A stretch of DNA of 64,000 nucleotides from Magnaporthiopsis rhizophila (lineage: Eukaryota; Ascomycota; Sordariomycetes; Magnaporthales; Magnaporthaceae), in NCBI GenBank assembly GCA_003049465.1, contig PYSS01000057.1, positions 62,001 through 126,000 on the forward strand, read 5' to 3'. Position numbers and translations under genes: made by a program. The notes under the pieces were generated by a model that was not told where the DNA came from, searched no databases, and saw nothing but the letters and a program-made list of their open reading frames with translations. Positions 1 to 11,200 of this stretch are shown one piece after another (position 1 is the stretch's first letter; each line of letters opens with the position of its first letter).

Positions 1-97
1 GGTCATTCGGCCCCTGGCCTTCATAACTGCGGGGTAAAAGCATTTCGCTGGGGGTTAGCCCTAGCCCTTTTATCCTTTGCCAGCTATAATTATAACA
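1..97 (-). mobile_element. Outer chromovirus copy, 3' LTR (partial, cut by window edge)
   Basis: This matches the last ~97 bases (plus-strand reading) of the LTRs at 898-1357, 7802-8261 and 13898-14360, including the shared 'cccctggcc' block and a decayed terminal ATAACA. It is the visible part of the left LTR of the outer retrotransposon copy. The element's pol is on the minus strand, so this is its 3' LTR. The terminal GTAACA has become ATAACA, a RIP-type change. Confidence 0.75.
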
Positions 98-897
98 TCA
101 GGTTTCCTTTTTTAAACCAAATTCCTTTGGCCAAAACTTGCAGTTCCGTCCTTTTATCAATAATAAATACTTTCCTTCCTCACTATCTTCCGTCCCTTTT
201 TTTCTAACAAAATATTTGGTTGGGTGCAAAAACAAAAAGCTATTAATGCGCGGTCCACCGTTTATTGTAACAATTTATTTGTTATTTTTTTGTTATTTTC
301 CACCGAAATACCTTTTTATTTTGCTTGCAAAGCGCTAGGGTTTGTGCGCTGTGCTGTATTTTTCCGCAATTTTTTTAGGTGCATTAAATGCATTTATCAA
401 GGATATTTTCGGTGCAACATGCTAAATCCTTCTTTATCCCAGCTTAAAAAGCTTAGCCATTAATATTTCAAAATAAGGGCTAAATTGGAAATGGTAAAGG
501 AAAAGCGCTGTTGCGCTAATACCAAGGTCAAACATTTATATAAGCAGAAAAAAATATGGTTTAAAAAAAAAATACGTGCAATTCGTCGCAAAATTAATAG
601 CATAAAAAAACTAAAGCGGGTTAAACGGGAAAAAACCGAAAAAACGGCTGCATAAACTTTTGCTGCACTTCCAAACCTATTGGTTTCCAATTTTCCTTTT
701 TTATTTTTTGGTTAAAACGGGCTTGGGATCCATCCGAACCTTAACCTGCTTGCTTTTTTTTAACCTGATAAATTAACAGGCTTTTAATAATTTCCTCAAA
801 TTGCATAGTGCAATAATAGCATATTTCGATCCTTATCGAAAAATTTTGGGTTCGATTTCCAGTATAACCTTTAATATAATAATATTTTGCTATCGCA
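98..897 (+). mobile_element. Accessory segment of outer chromovirus copy, with tRNA-like sequence
   Basis: This 800-base segment aligns by eye with 1358-2151 over its whole length. It lies between the 3' LTR and the point where the inner element inserted. On the plus strand, opposite to pol, broken frames around 420-655 encode a Lys/Arg-rich, probably coiled peptide (RAIRRKIN, KREKTEKTAA) interrupted by stops. A tRNA-like sequence sits at 799-869. The last five bases (tcgca, 893-897) are the left copy of the target duplication made by the inner element. The peptide's function is unknown; a transposase C-terminus is one guess. Confidence 0.6.
799..869 (+). pseudogene. Decayed tRNA-like sequence, copy 1
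   Basis: The 71 bases match the copy at 2053-2123. They keep a recognisable T loop (TTCGATT) and the end pairing AATTGCA / TATAACC in weakened form. The D arm has lost its pairing through G-to-A and C-to-T changes. This is a tRNA-derived relic and not expected to be functional. Confidence 0.5.
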
Positions 898-1357
898 TGT
901 TACAAACGGTTCTCTGCTCCTAGGGTAGGGTACACTAGGAGAGGCGCTGAGCAGTAAGGTCTCTATAAGGTTGCTTGTGCTGGGAACTGGGGTAATAACA
1001 AAAATCTCGATTGCTTGCCCAAAGGGATGCCTTGGAGCTAATTTAGGTTAATTAATGCCGAAGCCTTAATTAAGAACTATTTAACACAGTAAGAACCCCT
1101 CGCTTTATATACCAGCGACCCTTCCCTATTATATTTGTGTTATATTTGCTATATTTATAGCGAACATAGCATTGTGTTATATTTGTTATATTTATAACAA
1201 ATATATTATTATGTTTAGGTAAGTACCTGGTTATATAATTTCCTTCCCCAGCTTGGCTTTGGTTATTTGGCCCCTGGCCTTTCTAATTGCGGGGTAAAGG
1301 CATTCCGCTGGGGGTTAGCCCTAGCCCTTTTGCTTTTTGCCAGCTGTGGTTGTAACA
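898..1357 (-). mobile_element. Inner chromovirus copy, 3' LTR
   Basis: This 460-base LTR starts TGTTAC and ends GTAACA, a perfect short inverted terminal repeat. It has the same length and sequence layout as 7802-8261. It is preceded by tcgca, and the same five bases follow the partner LTR at 8262-8266, so the two LTRs bound one insertion. The sequence differences from the partner LTR that I compared are mostly C/T and G/A transitions, as RIP produces. Confidence 0.85.
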
Positions 1358-2151
1358 TTAGGTCTTTTTTTTTAGGCCAAATCCTTTTGGCCAAAATTTA
1401 TAATCCCGTCCTTTTGTCGGTGGTAAATATTTCTTTTTCTTACCATCTCCCGTTTCTTTTTTTTTGATAGGATATTTGGTCGGGTGCAAAAGCATAAACC
1501 GGTATTCTCGATTGTTTGTCGGAACAACCTTCTTGCTTTTATTATTTTATCCCCTATTGCTATACCTTTTTGTTTTAATTATAAGGCCGATGGCCTTTTT
1601 CAGTGTAGCGCATTTTCTTGTAACCGATCATATTATAACCGGTATATTCGATTTGGTTGCTTTTGTTATAATGTTTTGGGCCCGTTATTTGAATACCTTT
1701 TTACCTATAATACCCAATACGCCTGCCTGAAAATGGAGCTGAAAGCTGCAAAAAAAAAGCATCGGTCGGTAAATGCAAAAATCGAATGCTTTTGTAAACA
1801 AAAAAAATAGTGGCACGAAAAATTAACTCGTGCAATCCGCTGTAAAATTAATAATATGGAGGAACTGGAACGGATCGAGCAGGAGAAGGCCGAAAAGGCG
1901 GCTGTACAGGTTTTTGTTGCGCTTTTAAACCTGCTGTCCCCCGATTTCCCTTTTTTACTTTTTGGTTGGAACAAGCTCGGGATCCATCCTAATTTTAACC
2001 TGTTTGCCCTTTTTTAACCGAATAAATTAACGGGTTTTTAACGTTTTTCTTAGGTTGCATAGCGCAGTGGTAGCGCACCTCGATCCTTATCGAAAAGTTT
2101 TGGGTTTAACTTTTAGTATAACCTTTAATATAATAATATTCCGCTATTGCG
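1358..2151 (+). mobile_element. Accessory segment of inner chromovirus copy, antisense to pol
   Basis: This less decayed copy of the 98-897 segment lies between the pol end and the 3' LTR. A plus-strand frame from about 1484 runs through 1733 to about 1950, with a TAG at 1808-1810. It encodes a charged helical peptide (MELKAAKKKHRSVNAK, then NNMEELERIEQEKAEKAA). Pol is on the other strand, so this is an antisense accessory frame. I do not recognise the protein; the charged coiled C-terminus resembles those of some fungal DDE transposases, which is only a guess. The bases next to the 3' LTR (minus reading) form an A-rich tract that may be the polypurine tract. Confidence 0.6.
2053..2123 (+). 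pseudogene. Decayed tRNA-like sequence, copy 2
   Basis: A near-complete cloverleaf can be drawn. The acceptor is GGTTGCA (2053-2059) with TATAACC (2117-2123). The D arm is a perfect GCGC/GCGC with loop AGTGGTA. The anticodon stem is CTCGA (2079-2083) with TCGAA, but its loop has only six bases (TCCTTA). The T arm is weakened (TTGGG / TTTAG) around TTTAACT. Reversing RIP-type changes would restore the acceptor and T stems. The short loop leaves the anticodon uncertain. It sits 28 bases before the pol-side boundary, as copy 1 sits 28 bases before the inner LTR. Confidence 0.6.
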
Positions 2152-2229
2152 GTAGTGTATTATCGGGTTAAGCTTTTTTGTTATTTATTAACCTTTTTAT
2201 AATTGTTTTTGCCAATATTTTTATAAAGC

Positions 2230-3230
2230 CTCCTGGCAATTTATAAGGTTTGTTTTTTTTTTTTATATATTATGCTTATATTTATATTTTACCCATTTAA
2301 CCAAATACCACTATTTGCGGTACTGTACTTTATTATTAAGGATTTTTTTAATTTCCCACTTTTGGTTCGGGTCAATTTCCACTAATTCCGTGCTTTTCGT
2401 ACCAAATAATACCGATTTTAATAGGGAAATATAAAAAATAAGATAAATTTTTATCGTTAACGGTAGCTGAAATTCGTAATTAACTGGTAAAATTATTTTC
2501 CTAACCTTAAACGGTCCGAATTTTTTGTAATCCAGCTTATTATTTGGTTGTTTTATTTTAATATTGCGGTGCAAAAGATAAATATTATCCCTTTTTTTAA
2601 AAATTAATTTTTCGAGCTTTTTTTTATTTGCTTGGGTAAATATATATTTCCGGAGCTTTTTAAGCTTTTTTTGCAGGTATTTGTATAGCCTGATCATTTT
2701 GGTAACCTGTATTTCCGCTATTAAAATATTTTTTCCTGCTTTAAATTTTTTGTATACCGTAGGTATAAACCCATAATTTGCAAAAAACGGAGTTATTCCT
2801 ATACTTTCGTATACCGAATTATTATAAGCAAATTGGGCCATAAAAAATAATTATACCCAGTTAATTTGTTTATAATTAATATAATAATGTAAATATTACT
2901 TTATGGTCTGGTTTATTTGTTTCGTTTGTCCATTTGCTTTGGGATAATAAACTGTTAATAATGCGTATTTTGCTTCGAGTTTTGCTATTAAAACCCTCCA
3001 AAATTTGTTTGTAAACAGTTTGTTTCGGTCCGTGATCAGTTTGTTAGGTGTTCCGTATTTTAATATCACGTTTTTGATAAAAATATATGCTAGTTTCGTA
3101 ATATTGCTGCTTTTTTTGTAAAATAAAAATAAGGCATATTTGGTAAGCCTATTTATTATTATTAAAATATTATTATACTGGATATTTATTAATAGCTTTT
3201 TTGATTTGGAAAGTTTAACCACAAAGTTTA
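2230..3230 (-). pseudogene. Integrase and chromodomain of inner chromovirus (decayed)
   Basis: Two minus-strand frames carry integrase. 3222-2896 has the core (RLTKYALF, DRNKLFTNKFW, YYPKANGQTKQINQT), matching the gypsy pattern DR(L/M)TKxAxF, DRGxxFTSxFW, YHPQTDGQTER. 2841-2311 has the C-terminal part (AYNNSVYESIGITPFFANYG and a GPF-like KFGPFKV). After a stop the frame continues with WYLVKW, a chromodomain signature, so the family is a chromovirus. Many Gly, Asp and Trp positions are lost by G-to-A change. Confidence 0.8.
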
Positions 3231-4740
3231 TTATAACTTTTTGCTATACTTTGCTAAACGCTGGCAAAGGTTAAAATAGCCCATAAGGTTTATACCTGCT
3301 GGTTTTATTTTTTGCACAGCTTTTATAATTTTTAATTGCCTTCTGTATTTCGGTGCGGGTTTTTGTAAACCCGTAATATTAATAAAATTTTTTCCAGGTT
3401 TTAGCAATCCCCTGATATCCATTAGCCATTTGGCTATAAATTTGCTGGATTTTTTCTGGGGTTCAGCTTTTTTATCGGGTTATTTTAATTAATATTTGCT
3501 GTACCGGAATTAGGGATCCGTTTGGCCCTTTGGCCAAAACTGCGCATATTTTTGGTGATATATCCACCTAATAGTTTGATCGATAGCTTAAAGCATTTAT
3601 TCGGCCGTTTTTTAACCCTTTTTTAACTTCGATTTAAAAATTATAATTTTAAAAGAATTGGTTTTATCGGATTTGTTTTTTATTTAGTACCTGGCTAATA
3701 ATAAATTATAATAGGTTTTTATAATCGGTATATATTATAATTTGGTGATTAGCTTTGCATAAATATACCTTTCATTCCTTTAAGGCTTTAATAATAATAA
3801 GAAATTTTTTATCGTAAACCTGATAATTTAGTTTAGGTTTATTTAATTTTTGCAAAAAAAATGCGCAAAAGTGCAGTTTTTTTTGGTTATTTCGCTGCCT
3901 TAATTATCCTCCGATAGCAAAATCCGATATATCGATTTTTATTTCAAAAGGTTTTTCTGGGTTTGGTATTACCAGTACTGGTATTTAAATAATAGCTTTT
4001 TTCAGCAAATCGAAAGCTGTTTATTTTTGTATCCCCCAATAAAACTGGGTATTATTTTTGGTAAAATCCGTAAATAATATAGCCTTTTTGCTAAAATTTT
4101 GGATAAATTTTCGATAAAAGTTTAAAAATCCCAGGAAATCTCGTATTTTTTTGACTATAATAAATACAGGCCAATCTTTTACCGCCTGTACCTTTTTGGG
4201 TTTCATCCGAATTTTCCCTTATTTAATGATAAATTCGAGAAAAATTATTTTTAAAAAATGCCATATATATTTATCCGGGTTAACCAAAAATTTTGCATCC
4301 TGTAATTTTTATAACACCTTATATACGTGCTATTTGTATTTTTCCAATATATTTGAAAAAATTAGGATATTATTCAGATATGCAAAGACGAAAACGTTAA
4401 AATATTTTTGCAATACGTGGTTAATTATTTATTGGAATATGGCTGGTATATTGGTAAACCCGAAAATTATTACCAGTAATTCGAACACTCCAAATTTGGT
4501 CCAAAAAGCGGTTTTCTATTTATCCCCCTTTTTAATTTTTAATAATTTATAAGCTTTGCATAAATTTAGGGCTATAAACCACCTATTTTTTCCGAGCTTA
4601 TTTTTAAATTTATTAATTAGGGGTAAAGGATACCGATCCTTTATTATTTTTTGGTTTAACGGACAATAATCGATATATATCCGTTCCTCCCTATTTTTTT
4701 TGGAAACAAACAAAATTTTATATTCCATAGGGAAATTAAA
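3231..4740 (-). pseudogene. Reverse transcriptase / RNase H of inner chromovirus (decayed)
   Basis: Minus-strand fragments show RT: 4728-4516 has YIDYCPLNQKIIKDRYPLPL (the conserved D-Y-R-x-LN...PLP region), and 4206-4021 has IRDFLGFLNFYRKFI, the RT thumb/connection typical of gypsy elements. Further decayed sequence towards 3231 should contain RNase H and the integrase zinc-binding region (3422-3231), which I can place only by position. Stops are frequent. Confidence 0.75.
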
Positions 4741-7700
4741 AGGTTTGGTAAATCCCTTTCTAATTTCTTCCTTTAGCTATTTTTATAACAGCTTTTTTTA
4801 CCGAGGGTTTAATCGGTACAGTTTTTGGTACTTAAACTATACTTCCGGTTTAAATTTGATCTTATAATTAAATGGTCCGTATTTTGGTAATACCGTTTCC
4901 AAATTTTTCTGGAACAATTTCCAATATTTATGGTATTTTTTAAAAATATTTTTAAATCCATCTTTAATAATTTTTTGCTTGTCAGATTTGTTTGTATTTG
5001 TGCTTATTAGTATTTTGGTTAGTGCGGTTTGCCAGGGTTAATTGCCATATTCTGCTGCTATTATGATTATCCTTTCTGGTATTCGGTTTTTATTACCCGG
5101 GGCCCGTGGCTATTGGGTTTCTTTACTGGTTAATAGTAATTTTTTTTATTAAATTTGTTCGGTAATCCAATTTATTAGGGGATTATATTTTTTAAGCTAT
5201 AAAAAGCTTAAAATCAGGTTTTCCCCTTTTATATTTATTATATCCAGGATTATTTTGCAGGTTTTTCCCAAAAATTAAAATTTGAAATAATTAATTTTAG
5301 TATTAATCCTTCCTTTATTAAACGTAACTAGCTTTTATTTTATCGTTATAAGGTTATATGGTTCCTTTTTTTGATATATTGGAATGCTGTACCTTTTTAC
5401 CGTTTTTGGTGAGAAATAATTTTTTTGGGCTTTGCAATCGATCATGGTCCTTATTTTTCGTCCCTTCCAATATATTATTATTTTGATATATTTGTATTAA
5501 TCGGTAATTATTATTGCTAAAAACCTTGCTAATTATTGCTTTATTTATGCCCTATTTTTGGGTAAATTTCCTAATTTTTTGTTTAAAGCGCTTATTGCCG
5601 GGTTCCGATTATTCCTATCAATCGGGCAAATCCATCCGTTCAGGCTTTTGCTTTTTTTTTTATATATATCTTGCATTTCGGTTTTCCACACATTTGATAT
5701 ATAAAAATTCCTGTTAAGCATATTATAAAATACGCTAGCAATAGCTCGAAAATTGCTGCAAAATTTTTATAACCTATTTTTATTATCCACCATTTCGGAA
5801 ATTAATATTCCTATTATGGGTACCGCACTGGTTTTTTTTTTTTTTTTGTGGAAAAAAATTGTGCTTCAGCTTTTTGGCCATATATTACCGGCAATTATTA
5901 TACAGGTATTTAGCCCAAAAAAGCTTATTATAATAGCTTGCATTAGGATTTATATTTTTATAATTTAACGCATATGGCCGTGCTAACCGCTGGTTCAGGT
6001 TCGGAATATTTTCGAGTGGTGCCCCGTAATAAATAACCGATTGGTTATCCTTTAACCAATCCAGGGGCTTTTTTTCATCGTTTTGCGCTGGGGCTTTGCA
6101 TATTAAACTGCTAATAGGTTTGGGTTAATCCCAAAATCACCAGTTTATTTTCAAAAACCTAAATAAAATATATGCTTTCCGTACTTCCTTTTTGGTTATA
6201 AGGGGTTATTTTTTTATATCGATCAGCCGCTGGTCAAATTTTTGTTGGAATTTTTTAAAATCGACCATATATTATTTTTTGCTGGGTTTTTCGTTACTGC
6301 GGCCTGCCTCCGCGGTTTTCCAAAATCCTATTAGGTTTAGCTCTCCCTTTTATACTTGTAATAAATATATTTGGCCCAAAGGTTATTTTATTTCTGCATC
6401 CGTATTTGGGTTTTCCTCGGGATCGTTGGTTAAAATGTTTAACACTTTTTCGCGTTCGGCAAATTTTTTCGTTATCGGCATACGGTTTTTGCAGCACCTG
6501 GCCCTGCCGAATTTTTTTAAAACTCGAATTGTTGCATTATTTTTTTTTTCGAATATTATAAGGTTAGTAATACCAGTAATTTCCCCTTTATTATTGTCCT
6601 GGAATTGGCCAATTTGTTGTGTTATAATAATTCGTTATTTGGGGTAATACCCTGTGGTATTTTTATCGGAACGGTGGATTATACAATTTTTGTTAAAATA
6701 ATAAATTTAGCTGAATGATGCTTCGGAACACAGGCTTTTTTTTACTGCTTATTTGGTCGTTTTGGGTAATTCTAAAGCCATAAGTTTATAACCCTTTGGC
6801 GCGCTTTTTTGGCAAAAAACGGCCGTTTATCGGTTTTTTTACGGACAATCCTTTTTAATGTATCCTTTTTTCCCATATTTAAAACATTTCCCATTTTTTA
6901 GGTTCTTAAACCTGATATGCTTTTATTCCTTGTACTGGTATATAGCTTTTGTATTAAAATTTATGGGTCCAAAATGTGTACCGTAAGCCGTGGATTATTA
7001 TTATTTTGCCTTTTTTTGGTTAATTTTGTTATTTTGCACTACTGGCTTAATTTGCTGAGCTTTTTTCTCGAAATAATATTTGTACAGCTTATTGCTAATA
7101 CAAATAGCTATAATAACGTAATCAACGAAATTCTTAGGTTATTCCTGCTTAAATAACTCGTTTTTTATATCGTCCCTTAGTTTTTGGTAAAATTGGATTA
7201 TTTTGGTATTTTTTGTTTAGTTAAATTTGTTAACCAGCCGCTAGAATTTAAAAATATAGGTTAATACGGGGCCTTTTTGCCGGAGCTAAAACAGCTTTTT
7301 TTCGGCCACCCGTCTTTCGTCGATTTGTCCGAAAACCTTAGCAACCTTTTTTCCAAACTTCTCGAAATCGGCAAATACTAATTTAGTTTTTTCCTTGGAT
7401 TTATTATATCCCTTTAAATAATCGAACCAGATAGGTTCGAACCAATCTTTAATTTTGCCATCCAGGCGTATAGCTATATAGGCAATTTTTTATTCTTTTT
7501 GCTAAAAATGGTCTCGATAAAACAAAAAATACCCCTTGCACTCGGTCAGGAACGTTTTGATCTTACCTTCCTTTCCATTATATTTATTAGGTGAGGGGAA
7601 CTTGTAAGATTTGACGGTAATATAAAGCTTGCCCTAAGCTTTTTTAAATTTTTCGATTTCCGCGATAAATGTTTGCATAGCCGCCGAAAAATCGTTATAT

Positions 7701-7801
7701 ATCTTGCCAGCAATAATAACGCCCTCGGGTTTTTTGCTTACAATCGATATAATTGCTACTGCTCGTTACCTCCGGTAAATACTAAACAGGATCAATTAAA
7801 A
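4740..7801 (-). pseudogene. gag and protease region of inner chromovirus (decayed)
   Basis: This is heavily AT-rich with no usable frame. A minus-strand translation at about 6893-6842 reads GKCFKYGKKGYIKKDCP, a CCHC zinc knuckle with its second Cys changed to Tyr (TGT to TAT, a RIP-type change). This places gag here. Protease should lie between about 4.8 and 6 kb, but no motif could be confirmed. The equivalent knuckle in the outer copy near 12.95 kb is more eroded. Confidence 0.6.
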
Positions 7802-8261
7802 TGTTACAAACGGTTCTCTGCTTTTAGGGTAAAATATATTAGGAGAAGCGCTAAGCAGTAAGGTCTTTACAAGATCGCTTGTGCTGGAAACTGGGATAGT
7901 AACAAAGGTCTCGATTGCTTGCCCAAAAAAATGCCTTGGAGCTAATTTAGGTTAACTAATGCCAAAGCCTTAGTTAAAAACTATCTAACATAATAAAAAC
8001 CCTTTGCCTTATATACCAGCAACCTTTCCTTATTATATTTGTGCTATATTTGCTATGTTTATAGCGAATATAGCATTGTGCTATATTTGCTATATTTATA
8101 ACGAACATATTACTATGCTTAAATAAGTACCTGGTTACGTAACTTCCTTCCCCAGCTTGGCCTTGGTTATTCGGCCCCTGGCCTTCCTAACTGCAGGGTA
8201 AAGGCGTTCTGCTGGGGGTTAGCCCCAGCCCTTCTGCCCCCTGCCAGCTGTGGTCGTAACA
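7802..8261 (-). mobile_element. Inner chromovirus copy, 5' LTR
   Basis: This 460-base LTR starts TGTTACAAACGG and ends GTCGTAACA in plus reading, followed by the target duplication tcgca at 8262-8266. It is less decayed than the LTR at 898, especially in its last 120 bases. On the minus strand it leads into the gag side, so it is the 5' LTR. The bases just internal to it (minus reading TTTTAATTGATCC) do not start with TGG, so no standard tRNA primer site is evident. Confidence 0.85.
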
Positions 8262-11200
8262 TCGCAGCAGCGCGCTATCGGGTTAAACCTTTTTATTATT
8301 TGCTAACCTTTTTATAATTATTTTTATCGATATTTTTATAAAATTTCCTGGCAATTTATAAGGTTCGTTTTTTTTTCCCATATATTATATTTGTATTTAT
8401 ATTTTGCCCATTTAACCAAATATTATTATTTGCGGTAATATATTTTATTATTAAAAATTTCCTTAATTTTCTATTTTTGGTCCGGGTTAATTTTTATTAA
8501 TTTCGTACTTTTCGAACCAAATAATACCGGTTTTAGCAAAAAAATATAAAAAATAAGGTAAATTTTTATAATTGGTAATAACTAAAATTTATAATTAATT
8601 AGTAAAATTATTTTTCTAACCCTGAACAGTCCGAATTTTTTATAATCCAGCTTATTATTTGGCCGTTTTATTTTAATATTGCGGCGCAAAAGATAAATGC
8701 TATTTCTCTCCTTAAAAATTGGTCCTTTAAGCTTTTTTTTATTTGCCTGGATAAATATACATTTCCGAAACTTTTTAAGCTTTTTTTGCAAATGCTTATA
8801 TAGTTTGGTTATTTTGGTAACTTATATTTCTGTTACTAAAGCATTTTTTCCTGCTTTAAATTTTTTGTATATCGTAAATATAAACCCATAATTCGCAAAA
8901 AATGGAATTATTTCTGTACTTTTGTATACCGAACTATTATAAACAAACTGGGCCATAAAAAATAATTATACCCAATTAATTTGTTTATAATTAATATAAT
9001 AATATAAATATTATTTTATAATTTGGTTTATTCGTTTCATTTATTTATCCGTTTCGAAATAATAAATTGTTAATAATGCATATTTTGCTCCAAATTTTGC
9101 TATTAAAACCCTCCAAAATTTGCTTATAAATAATTTGTTTCGATCCGTAATTAATTTGTTAGGTATTCCGTATTTTAATATTATATTCCTAATAAAAATA
9201 TATGCTAATTTTGTAATATTGCTGCTTTTTTTATAGGATAAAAATAAAATATATTTAATAAGCTTATTTATTATTATTAGGATGCTATTATACTGGACAT
9301 TTATTAATAGCTTTTTTAATTTGGAAAGCTTAACCATAAAATCCATTATAACTTTTTGCCATGCTTTATTAAATATTAATAAAAGTTAAAATAATCCGTA
9401 AAGTTTGTGCCTGCTGGCTTTATTTTTTGCACAATTTTTATAATTTTTAATTACTTTTTGTATTTTGGCGCAGGTTTTTGTAAACCCGTAATATTATCGA
9501 AATTTTTTTCAAATTTTAACAATTTTTTGATATTTATTAGCCATTTGGCTGTAAATTTGCTGGATTTTTTCTGGGATCCAGCTTTTTTATCGGGTTATTT
9601 TGGCCAGTGCCCGCTGTACCGGGATCAGGGATCCGTTTAATTTTTTGGCCAAAACTGTGCATATTTTTGGTGGTATATTTATTTAATGGTTTAATTAACG
9701 GTTTAAAATATCCGTTTGGCCGTTTTTTGATCCTTTTCTGGCCTTAATTCAAAAATTATAGTTTTAAAAAAACTAGCTTCATCGGATTTATTTTTTATTT
9801 AGTGCCTGGCTAATAATAAACTGTGATAAATTTTTATAATCGGTATATACCATAATTTGATAGTTAGCTTTGTACAAATATATTTTTTATTTCTCCAAAG
9901 TTTTAATAATAGCAAGGAGCTTTTTATCGTGAATTTGATAATTTAATTTAGGTTTATTTATTTTTTGCAAAAAAAATGCGCAAAAATGCAATTTTTTTTA
10001 ATCGTTTTGCTATTTCAGTTATTTTTCGATAATAAAATCCGATATATTAATTTTAATTTTAAAAAGTTTTTCCGGGTTTGGTATTATTAGTACTGGTATT
10101 TAAATAATAATTTTTTTCAGCAAATTAAAAATTATTTATTTTTATATTCCCTAATAAAATTGGGTATTATTTTTGGTAAAATTTATAAATGGTATGGCCT
10201 TTTTGCTAAAATTTCGGATAAATTTTCGATAAAAGTTTAAAAACCCCAAAAAACTTTGTATTTTTTTAATTATAGTGGGTACAGGCTAATCTTTTATTGC
10301 CTGTACCTTTTTAGGTTTTATCCAAACTTCTCCTTATTTAATAACAAACCCGAAAAAAATTATTTTTAAAAAATGCCATATATATTTGTCCGGGTTAACC
10401 AAAAGTTTTGCATTTTGCAATTTTTATAGCACTTTGTGCACGTGCTATTTGTATTTTTCCAATGTATCTGAAAAAATTAGGATATTATTCAGATATGTAA
10501 GGGCGAAAATATCGAAATATTTTTGCAGTATATGGTTAATTATTTGCTGAAACGTGGCTGGTGCATTGGTAAACCCAAAAATTATTATTAATAATTTAAA
10601 AATTCCAAGCTTGGTCCGAAAAACAATTTTTTATTTATCACCCTTTTTAATCCTTAATAAGCCATAAATTTTGCATAAATTTAGGGTTATAAATTACCAA
10701 TTTTTCCCGAGCTTATTTTTAAACTTATTAATTAAAGATAAAGGATACCGATTTTTTATTATTTTTTAATTTAACGGATAATAATCGATATATATCCGTT
10801 TTTCCCCGTTTTTTTTGGAAATAAACAAAATTTTATATCCTATAGGGAAGTTAAAAGGTTTGGTAAATCCCTTCCTAATTTTTTCCTTTAATTATTTTTA
10901 TAACAGCCTTTTTTGCCAAAGGTTTAATTAATATAACTTTTGGTATTTAAATTATACTTCCGGTTTAAACTTAATTTTATAATCAAACGGTCCGTATTTC
11001 GGTAATACCATTTCCAAATTTTTTTAAAATAATTTTTAATATTTATGGTATTTTTTAGGGATATTTTTAAATCTATCCTTAATAATTTTTTGCTTGTTGG
11101 GTTTGTTTGCATTTGTATTTATTGGCGCTTCGGTTAATACAGTTTGCCAGGGCTAATTGCCATATTCTGCCGCTATTGCAATTATCCTTTCTGGCATCCG

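Larger units (their letters stand above)
898..8261 (-). mobile_element. Full-length Ty3/gypsy chromovirus, RIP-inactivated, inserted in a sibling copy
   Basis: The 7,364-base element is bounded by 460-base LTRs and a tcgca target duplication. Read on the minus strand the order is 5' LTR (8261-7802), gag with a decayed CCHC knuckle (about 6893-6842), RT/RNase H (about 4740-3240), integrase (about 3222-2311), a chromodomain start, the accessory segment (2151-1358), and 3' LTR. All reading frames are broken and AT-enriched. The target is the same family: the bases around its left junction reappear, RIP-altered, inside the element itself at about 2140-2165, so it inserted into a sibling at the accessory/pol boundary. 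Confidence 0.85.
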
